Assembly: GCA_036426205.1 (NCBI GenBank)
Contig: CM071568.1
Span: 119,977,745-120,041,744 of the forward strand
DNA length: 64,000 nucleotides
Source of the DNA: Ascaphus truei
Taxonomy: Eukaryota; Chordata; Amphibia; Anura; Ascaphidae
Direction: 5' to 3'
Part shown: positions 56,258 to 64,000 of the stretch, piece after piece
Layout: every line of letters begins with the position of its first letter
Numbering within the stretch: position 1 is the stretch's first letter
The notes under the pieces: generated by a model
Seen by the model: the letters and a program-made list of their open reading frames with translations, nothing else
Told to the model about the DNA's origin: nothing
Databases searched by the model: none
Translations under genes and position numbers: made by a program

Positions 56258-56538
56258 GACGGACCCCCCTATCCTCCAAGTCCCCCCCATCTCCGCCCCC
56301 CCCCCCCTTTTTTCCCCTCTCTTTGTCCAAGTCGTTCCCAACTATCCACCCCTCCTTCGTCATCCCCCCTCTTTTTTCACTACTGAAAACTGGAAAATGG
56401 ACTATTGTGTGTCATCAACTTCACCCAAACTTTGTACATGTATCAAGCTGTATTCCTGTGTTGATTCGCCCAATCAATGTAAATAACATGTACCAATCTG
56501 CTGTTTGACACCAATAAAGGAAAAATATTTAAAAAAAA
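52682..56538 (+). mobile_element. L1-clade LINE, 5'-truncated insertion
   Basis: The insertion is delimited by the 15-bp duplication. It starts inside the endonuclease and ends with AATAAA at 56513-56518 and an A-rich tail. The pyrimidine-rich 3' UTR (56258-56390) has C-runs. Poly(A) tail, target-site duplication and 5' truncation are the hallmarks of L1-type target-primed insertion. The coding sequence has codon composition clearly richer in C than the flanking DNA. Among vertebrate L1s the sequence resembles fish/amphibian L1 or Tx1-like lineages; which one cannot be decided by eye. Confidence 0.9.
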
Positions 56539-56553
56539 AAAAAATGATCAAAG
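56539..56553. repeat. L1 target-site duplication, right copy
   Basis: AAAAAATGATCAAAG, identical to 52667-52681. Removing the element and one copy restores a continuous flank GTGCTT...GTATTCTTG. Confidence 0.85.
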
Positions 56554-56637
56554 GTATTCTTGTAAATAAAATGTAAATAGACCGATCACTATGTTACTTT
56601 GGTTGTGGGATTTATTTATCTGGTGGGATATTATTAT

Positions 56638-56790
56638 CATTTATTTAAAATGCACCAACATATTCCATAGTGCAGTAAAATAGGGTTAGAGAGCAAAAAA
56701 ATAAAATAACACATTTTCAAATTCATTGTTACACAGGTAAGTAGTGCCCTGCCCCAAGGAGCTTGCAATCTATAAGGATGGATAACTGGA
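56638..56790 (-). mobile_element. L2/MIR-like 3' fragment
   Basis: CCCTGCCCCAAGGAGCTTGC followed by AATCTATAAGG matches the GGAGCTTACAATCTA motif in the L2 copies (read on the minus strand as AGATTGTAAGCTCC). The flanks are diverged. Confidence 0.55.
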
Positions 56791-57035
56791 AACACAGTAC
56801 AGGATATAAGATGGTTGGTGTGTTTCGGATAGCTGCTTGATATTTGAGGTAATTGGCATTGGGGAAGAAGTTAGTGGAATTGTGTGGAGGGAGAGCTACG
56901 AGAGTAGGGTAATGTGTGAAGATGGAAATGCTTCAATATACATCTGGAATGCTTTACCCAAGACCAATAACAGAGCAGCTGTAACATTAGTGAATGGCAG
57001 CAAATGGCTGACACCCTTTGATTACCCTTTGGCTG

Positions 57036-57520
57036 CCACTTTGCTGTTATCTCCAAGATTATCTCAAGTAAAGTGAGATAAGCTGCATAGCAAACAGACA
57101 ACCCATAGGAGAGATGCAGGGGGTAGGAGTAGGTGACAATCTCCAGGTCTTTTAATTTTGTCTGACTTTTCCTGATGAGGTTAACCCTGCCTAAGCTGGC
57201 TTAGTGGACAGGAGCAATGAAAGTTAGGCATATTGGGGGGACTCACTTAGGAGGCCACCTTTTGCTGCAAGTCGGGTGTTATCTTCAAGAGATTCTGAGG
57301 TAAAGTGAGATCAGCTGTACAGCGAACAACACACAACAGAGATGCAGGTGGTGAGGAGAAGGTGGTGATCTCAAGGTCTTTGAAGCTGTGTATGTTGATG
57401 ATGATTGAAACCCTGTCCATGCTCCTTTAGTGGGTAGGAGTTGTGAATGTGAAGCATATTGGAGGGCCACCTTTGCTGCAACTCGGATGTTATCTCCAAG
57501 AGCATCTGAGATAAAGTGAG
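57036..57520. repeat. Imperfect tandem repeat, unit 210-222 bp
   Basis: Three starts at about 57036, 57258 and 57468 share GCCAC(C)TTTGCTG, a TTATCTCCAAGA segment and AAAGTGAGAT. Two nearly complete units and part of a third are present, each with GAGATGCAGG and CATATTGG landmarks. Frames through them are not open. Confidence 0.75.
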
Positions 57521-58027
57521 AATGTATGTACAGATTTAGCAGGTGTTATTGCACCTGCGTTAGTACCAGCCCTTTTTCAAAAGTTTGAAAAGTGCATAAA
57601 AAATATTGCATTAACATAGTGAAAGGGAATCCTGCTAATGGAAACATTCATTTAGTACACAGAGGAGAGGCAAAAGTATTATATCTAACTGCCAATACCC
57701 CTCCCACAAAATGTTCTGCTTCACACACCCATCTCAATCAACATGGGCTTCCCTGTGTCTTGGGAAAACTTGAATCGGCTATTACTGTATGTAAAATGTA
57801 GCTACAGTATAACTTCCATGGCTAAACAACTGTACTGTTGGGCAGTTATTACTGTGCTCTGATAATACTAGAGAATCAAGGCAAAGAAGAAAGATAATCA
57901 AATTTTAAAAAGAGATTTAGCTTCAATTCTCAAATATCGTTTGATAATATGGTAGAATTGAAGAACATTTCTTAACAAAACCAAAATGTTGAATACTGGC
58001 TAAAATTTTACTTCCTATAAATCCAGT
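57521..58027. other. Intergenic DNA
   Basis: No feature seen. Confidence 0.5.
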
Positions 58028-58035
58028 GTCTAAAT

Positions 58036-58316
58036 CAGGGGTGCGTGAACTGGGGAGCGTCAGATTTTCTGGGGATGGGGGTGGGGCGGCACTTACGGAG
58101 CCCACGCACACTTCCCCAAAGCATTTAAATTAAATGTCAGGAGAGCGCACAATGCCTCTGTAAATTCCCTTATCTTGTGTCTGAAGTCTTCGGGCAACGT
58201 GATGTTACATAATCCCGCCGCGTCATTTGATGCCCAAGACAATGAAAGAGGGGTTTCGCAAACAGGGGGGAAGAGCAGGAAGGGGGGCACAGACTAAAAG
58301 TTTGTATGCACCCCTG
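58036..58316. mobile_element. 281-bp hAT-type MITE
   Basis: An exact 8-bp target-site duplication GTCTAAAT flanks it (58028-58035 and 58317-58324). The ends are CAGGGGTGCGTGAAC and GTATGCACCCCTG, inverted over CAGGGGTGC. Eight-base duplications and CAGGG-type ends are diagnostic of hAT elements. It is too short to code for a transposase. Confidence 0.9.
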
Positions 58317-58324
58317 GTCTAAAT

Positions 58325-58739
58325 GATAAGTATAATATAATGTGAGTAATGGAATGTTGTTGGAAAAAGATGAGATGAGGACTCCTCCAATTTATAGAAG
58401 ATGATTTATTGAAATTATGTATTACAACCACAATATCAGGCCCAGGCAGCACTGGGTATAAATACTACCTGCATCGTAATGCTGTGATAGCTAGTTTACT
58501 GAATCATGTAACTTACTTTTATATCTTATGTAAGCAATCAAACTGTCATTGACAGTCCCACCACCTTTGTTCTTCTATCTTCTTTCTTGATATCCCAGGT
58601 TCAGAAGTTGGGTAAACAGGGTTCTATCCATTTATTCTTTATCACTTTGCATCTGTGTTAAGGTAATAGGGTCACATGAATGTTTTTGTTCAGATAGTAG
58701 TTTATGTGCAGAAAGTATTTAACCTGTTCAGCACTGGTT
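58325..58739. other. Intergenic DNA
   Basis: No feature seen. Confidence 0.5.
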
Positions 58740-61700
58740 CTTGCATGCCTTTGCCTAGGTCCACTGTCCATAGAAAACGAAAGGCGGAGAGACTTTGGGG
58801 CAGCTAAAGGGTGAAATATAATCCAATGATATCTCACAGGGGGGAAAATAAATTTCTTCCTGACTCCAAGAATTGGCAATTAGATTACTCCCTGGATCGA
58901 CATCTTTCCCATATTTACTTATCTCTTTATACCTTTCTAAAAAGATGTCCAACCTTTTTTTGAACAAATCTATTGTATCTCCCATGACAGTCTCCATGGG
59001 TACTTATTTGGTATATCCCTCTATACCTTTCCTTTCTACAAAGATGCCCAACTTCTTTTTAACAAATCTAGTGTACCTGCCATCACAGACTCAATTGGTA
59101 ATGAATTTCACATTTGAACTGCCCTAACTGTAAAAAAAAAAAACCTTTCCTTTGTTGCTGGTGAAATCTCCTTTGCTCCAACCCAAGTCCTTTGTACTGC
59201 CCTCGGGAAGAATAGTTATTTTCAAAATTCCTTCTGTTGTCCTCGAATATATTTATATATAGTTATCATATCCTCTCTTAGACGCCTCTTTTCTAATGTA
59301 AATAAATCTCATTTAGCTATCATCTCCTCATAAGTTAGATTGTCCATCCCCTTTATTAATTTGGTGGCTCTTCTCTGTACTCTCTCTAGTTCCATAATGT
59401 ATTTTCTAAGGAGTAGTGCTCAAAATTGTACTCCATATTCAAGTTGTGGCTTTACTAATGCTTTATAAAGGGGCATAATTATGTTTACCTCCCTTCCATC
59501 CATTGCCCGTTTATTGAAAGATAAGATATTGTTTGACTTCGGGCACTATTGCTAAGCTTGCTGTCTACAAGCACTCCTAAATCCTTCTCCATCAAGGATT
59601 CCCCTAATTTATCCGCATTTAATTTGTGTTGCCTGTTTATTCTTGCATCCCAAATGCATAACCTTACATTTATCTGTATTAAACCTCATCTGCCATTTAC
59701 CTGCCCAAGTTTTCAGTCTCTCCAAGTCCTTCTGGAGACAAATTACATCCTGCTCTGATTCTACTGCCTTACACAATTTAGTATCATCAGCAAGGTCATT
59801 AATAAACGTGTTAAAAAGCATGGGTCCAGTATCGATCCCTCGGGTACTCCACTTACAACTTTAGCCCAACCTGAAAAAGTTCCATTTATGACAACCCTCT
59901 GTTGTCTGTCCTTTAACCAGTTTTCAATCCAGGTGCATATATTTTTATTTGCTTTATTTTGTCCAATTTGCTTTATTTTGTACACCAACCTCTTGTGTGG
60001 AACCATATCAAAAGCTTTTGCAAAATCTAAGTAGACCACATCAACTGCATTACCCTGGTATAAATTCCTACTTACCTCCTCAAAGAAACAAATAAGGTTA
60101 GTTTGGCATGATCTATCCTTCATAATTCCTTGCTGACTATTACTAATAATTTTGTTTTCCATTATGTATTCCTAAATATTATCACATATTAAACCTTCAA
60201 GAAGCTTCCTAACTATTGAAGTCAGGCTTACAGGTCTGTTATTCCCCGGTTGTGATCTAGCTCCCTTTTTAAATATAGGCAACACATCTGCTTTATGCCA
60301 ATCTTGAAAAACTGAGCCTGTGGAAATGAAGTCCTCAAACATTAAATGTAACGGTTTGGCTATTGCTCAACTTAACTCCTTAAGAACTCTTGGGTATATG
60401 CCATCGGGGTCAGGGGCCTTATATACTTTAATTTTATAAAGCTGCCTATGAACTTCTTCCTCAGTTAATCAATTGTTTGTTAATATAGAGGTTGTGGCTT
60501 CCTCCTGTAGCACTACTATTGAAATTGAAACTTCCCAGGTAATCACAGTGGCAAAGAATTTTTTTAATATCTCTGCTTTTTCTTTATCTACAATAATCTG
60601 CCTGCCCATTTCCCACTGAAAGGGTCCTATATTATCTTTTCTGATTTGTTAAAATTTATTAAGGTACTTAAATAACTTTTTAGGGTTGATCTTACTTTCT
60701 ATTGCAATCCTTTATTCATTATCCATTTTTTCTCATTTGATTTCCATTTTACAATGTTTGTTACATTCCTTATAATTCTGGTATGATGCCTCTGCACCTT
60801 CTGACTTCAAGAATCTAAACGCCTGCCTCTTCTTTTCCATTTCCTTCCCTATCTGTTTATTGAGCCACATTGGTTTTGACTTATTTCTTTTATACTTATT
60901 ACCCAAAGGTATGTACACTGATAAGTGTGCTTTTCTAACAATGTTTTAAAGACTGTCCATTTATCTTCTACATTTTCAATGAAAAAACATCATCCCAATG
61001 CATACATTGTAGATTAGTTATCAGTTTATTAAAATCTGCCTTTCTAAAGTTTAAAGTCTTTGTTGAACCCAAGTAATCTTTTCATTTTACAATTTATTTC
61101 AAATGAGACCATGTTATGATCACTGTTACCCAAATGTTCCGGGACTTGAATATTTGCTATTACTTCTTCATTGTTTGATATTACCAAATCAAGTATTGCC
61201 CCTCTCCTTGTTAGTTCCTCAATAATTTGGGTTCTGTAATTGTGTTTAAGCACCCCCAAAAACTTGTTTCCTTTTGTTATGTAATGCTAATCTCATTGCC
61301 CCAATCTATGTCTGGATAATTAAAATCACCCCTTATGCAAACATGATCCAGTTTTGATGCCTTCTCCATTTGCAAACATATTTTATATTCCGCAGTCTCA
61401 AAGATATTTGGTGGTTTATAGCATATCCCTACAAACACTTTCTTTATACTTTTACCTCTACTGCTAATTTCTATCCACAAGGTCTCTACATTTTTATCAT
61501 TCCCTTCATAAAAATCTTCCATTATAATAGGTTTTAGATCCGGTATAACATATAATCATACTCCACCTCATCTTCTATTAGCTCGACCCTTCCGAAAAAG
61601 GAAATAACCCTCTAAATTAACTGCCAGTCATGAGTTTCATCCCACCATGTTTCAGTAAAGCCTTGTGATAGCATACTGCTCTCTTGCAGCCATTAATTCA

Positions 61701-62000
61701 AGCTCCCCCATTGTATCTGTCAGGCTTCTTGCATTAGCAAGCATGCATTTAAGTTTTTTTTCAGTCTGTACTTCAGTAGCATCTTATCTGCTCCTGCCTT
61801 TCTGCGCCAATTGGGTTTAATCTTTAGAAGTTTTCTAGTATTGTCTGTATGTACTATGGGTGTCTTGTTGCTTGCCAAACTCCCACTTGCCCCCATTCTA
61901 CTTCTATTACCCCATCCCCATCTATTCTATTTAGTTTGTTGTCTGTTTCTTTCCTCTCCCTTGATTGTATAACCTCTGTTCATTTAATATAACCATGTAT
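58740..62000 (-). pseudogene. CR1-clade LINE copy 3, near-complete ORF2 in decay
   Basis: Read on the minus strand the order is: endonuclease start LKCMLANARSLTDTMGELE (about 61760) and a decayed ETWWDETHDW equivalent, KVFVGICYKPPN and RGDFNYPDIDWG (61522-61277), LDLVISNNEEVIANIQV and LGNSDHNMVSFEI (61259-61044). Then follow the linker NKSKPMWLNKQIGKEM, the reverse transcriptase with VVYLDFAKAFDMVPHKRLVY, a damaged SGVPEGSILDP, and FADD lost (LADDTKLC survives). The C-terminus carries a partial tandem duplication (58919-59003 and 59012-59105). Many stops and frameshifts occur. It covers more of the endonuclease than the other two copies and so defines their truncation points. Confidence 0.8.
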
Positions 62001-62097
62001 TTTTATCATAACTCTGTGCCCAGGACATACTTGAAAACGAGAGGTAATGCTCAATGTATTACTTCCTGGTAAAACATTTTTATAAATAAATATATGG
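61975..62097 (+). mobile_element. SINE/LINE 3'-end-like fragment
   Basis: ACATACTTGAAAACGAGAGG and ATTACTTCCTGGTAAAACATT with a terminal ATAAATAAATA look like the 3' end of a retroposon. No promoter boxes or body were identified, so the class stays open. Confidence 0.3.
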
Positions 62098-62344
62098 CTT
62101 TTTGGCCAAGCCAGGAGAATAGGATAACCAAGTCTAATTTTTCTTCTGCTTTCTCAAATCATTCTGGGATAAGTATCCAAACATTTTCTTTTTGAGAAAA
62201 GAAGCTAAGAACATCAAGTATTGTATCAATGACCTTGTGAATTGCAGCTACTGTATGTCGTTAAATGAGAGTAGTAGGCTTTAAAAAGAAATGTGTCATA
62301 AAATATACATTGAGGCACTGTTTTTCATAGTAAAATAGAATCTA

Positions 62345-62555
62345 GAAACTCTTGATCAATGTATGTATGTATGTATGTATGTCTTTATTTGTATAGCGCC
62401 ATAAAATGTACATAGCGCTTCACAGTAGTAATACATGTCATATAAATAACAAATATAAATAACAGATCATGGGAATAAGTGCTTCAGACATACTGTAAAA
62501 GTAACATTAAGGAAGGAGTCCCTGCTCCGAGGAGCTTACAATCTAATTGGTAAAG
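62345..62555 (-). mobile_element. L2-clade LINE 3' end, copy 3
   Basis: Only the 3' UTR is left: plus-strand ATAGCGCCATAAAATGTACA, then a TAGCGCTTCACAGTAGTAA segment and GAGGAGCTTACAATCTAATTGG, matching 49250-49430. An (ATGT)n run at about 62357-62380 is the tail microsatellite. Confidence 0.85.
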
Positions 62556-62877
62556 TAATGTCCACAGGTGTTTGGAAGTATCTAGTAAATACAAAAACGT
62601 TACTTAAATTCCATCTTCTACCACATACTTCAAAGTACTATACAGTAGATACTGTAACACATAAATAGCATTTCTATTTGAGTATCATTTTGTAAGATAA
62701 TTTGTTAGCAATTTAAACTTAATTTGCCATATGGGGATTTATCGTAAAGCATTCCCCTCTATTGTAAATATTATCTTTTATCTTATTTCAAAAAAGGAAA
62801 AAAATTCTAGCTCACATAAGTGGCAATGTTTTAATATCTCTCTTGCAAGGATTTAGTTTAACCATAGATTTTTTTTT

Positions 62878-63080
62878 AGCATGTTCTTGTATAGCGCTGC
62901 TAGTTTTATGTAGCGCTTTACAGAGACATTTTGCAGACACAGGTCCCTGCCCCGTGGAGCTTACAATCTATTTTTTAGTGCCTGAGGCACAGGGAGATAA
63001 AGTGACTTGCCCAAGGTCACAAGGAGCCGACACTGGGAATTGAACCAGGTTCCCCTGCTTCAAACTCAGTGCCAGTCCGT
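62878..63080 (-). mobile_element. L2/MIR-like retroposon fragment
   Basis: The plus strand shows CTGAGGCACAGGGAGATAAA, GTGACTTGCCCAAGGTCACA and GAATTGAACCAGGTTCCC, and the minus strand reads GTAAAGCGCTACAT near the end. These match the conserved L2 3' end and MIR core motifs known across vertebrates. I read it as an L2-derived end on the minus strand; a MIR-like SINE sharing that end is the alternative. Confidence 0.65.
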
Positions 63081-64000
63081 AGTAATATCCTGAATAAAGA
63101 TATATGCTAAATTAAAAGTATGTAAAGTAACTGTTAGATTTCGTTGTCTATTATTTCATTGTAAACTACATGTGTTTTTAACTATAATTTAAGGGACACT
63201 ATTAAATATAAATAATAGTGATATATTTAACATTCATGTTAATTTAATCACTTTAGAAATGTATGTTTAAATCCAAGTAACTATAGAGATTCTCTTCAGA
63301 GGATTTTTTGGTGCCAAACAGTATTAGCTTTCCTGACAAAATATTGACATTAGCTACTGATAGTAATCAAAGAGGAAAAGGCCCACTTAGGAAAATAGGC
63401 AAGGAAGTCTTTGAAAGTCCATGGTTCAGATGGCTAAATAACAAAATATAAATTTCATTTTTTAACATGTATATAAAAAACCGGAGCCTTTAAAAAATAT
63501 ATATATTTTCTTTGTGCTGTAAGTAAATAGGTAGAGTATTTAAGTGCAGTTTTAATTTGAATTCAAATACCAGTGCCCATTTTGTTGATTTGCAAAGTTT
63601 TTGTAATCAGTAAACTTTTTTCTTCTCTTGTATTAAGGTGCCACAATGGAGTCTTTAGAATATTTTAACAGCATTTCAATTTATCTTTTGCACAATTAAA
63701 TCCAGGGGATTGTAGTGCACTGTCAGCAGTTGAAGGAAATCCCTTATAACTTGTTTTTTTGTTAATAAAGCTGTCAAGAAACACCCAGATAAATTACTCA
63801 CAGGCTGAAATAGTTCATTGTAATGTAAATATACTCATTTCCCTATAGTGGTACCTATTATTGTTACATTAGGTGATGTTGGAGCAGTATATCACTAATG
63901 GACTTGGATTGTAATGTAGGAAAGACTTGCAAATTTTTCATGCATCATCCTTTGTGTAAAAGTTTAAATAAAGCTTTTATATACATTAATTATAAATGTT
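63081..64000. other. AT-rich intergenic DNA
   Basis: No gene, RNA or repeat family is recognised up to the window edge. Confidence 0.5.

Noticed and set aside
1..64000. CRISPR arrays, bacterial operons, tRNA or rRNA genes.
   Set aside because: None is visible. Direct repeats found are LTRs, minisatellites or microsatellites, and the coding content is of vertebrate mobile elements.

Overview
This window looks like eukaryotic, intergenic, repeat-dominated DNA from an amphibian, most likely a frog or toad. The evidence is the repertoire of mobile elements: CR1 LINEs ending in a GGTTGAAC...TTCAACC hairpin plus an ATGTAACT octamer tail, L2 LINEs ending in GCGCTATATAAATAAAG, a vertebrate Tc1 transposon, GIY-YIG Penelope-like elements, a Ty3/Gypsy element, and hAT- and mariner-type MITEs. 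The species cannot be named from sequence alone. I find no host protein-coding gene, tRNA, rRNA, CRISPR array or bacterial-type operon. Every long reading frame belongs to a mobile element, and most are decayed.

Layout. 1-511 is the end of a minus-strand LTR whose family begins TGTAGCC; a related plus-strand LTR (about 3031-3700) is followed by 5'-truncated CR1 copy 1 (3764-6234). 6371-9780 is a large AT-rich composite repeat (copy A) built from giant hairpins. It is followed by a 300-bp block of three stem-loops and four perfect TGACGTCA octamers. 10279-13865 is a broken Ty3/Gypsy pol, split by a roughly 1-kb LTR-like insertion, and 14690-15426 is a solo LTR with a target-site duplication. 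A dead Tc1 transposon (17330-18630), a Penelope-type terminal region with a hammerhead-like motif (18690-20030), a 206-bp TA-flanked MITE, a G-rich tract (21460-21835), a Penelope ORF end (22100-23310), an L2 scrap and a palindrome-rich foldback (24364-24660) follow. 25032-28700 is copy B of the hairpin composite.

The most interesting material is at 29346-35455 (minus) and 40264-44640 (plus). These are two LTR elements of one superfamily, each with LTRs of about 743 bp and a single internal reading frame of about 870 codons. That frame is collinear in both copies (866 and 871 codons, only premature stops, no net frameshift) and shows no reverse transcriptase, protease, RNase H or integrase. 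The protein has a pair of CxxC knuckles and a conserved C-terminal domain that I do not recognise. The minus-strand element is bounded by an exact TTTAT target-site duplication, and a 5'-truncated Penelope element with its own hammerhead-like motif interrupts its 3' LTR.

The right third holds L2 copy 1 (37716-39261), CR1 copy 2 (46535-48470) with a 20-bp foldback at its 5' junction, and L2 copy 2 (49238-51440, minus). It also holds an almost intact but 5'-truncated L1-clade element (52682-56538) with a 15-bp target-site duplication and one in-frame stop, a 210-220-bp tandem repeat, a 281-bp hAT MITE with an exact 8-bp duplication, CR1 copy 3 (58740-62000, minus) and L2/MIR-like 3' ends.

The genes do not form a pathway. 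The window is a record of nested and successive insertions, and the target-site duplications and interruptions give a partial order of events. All family assignments are by eye; no database search was run.
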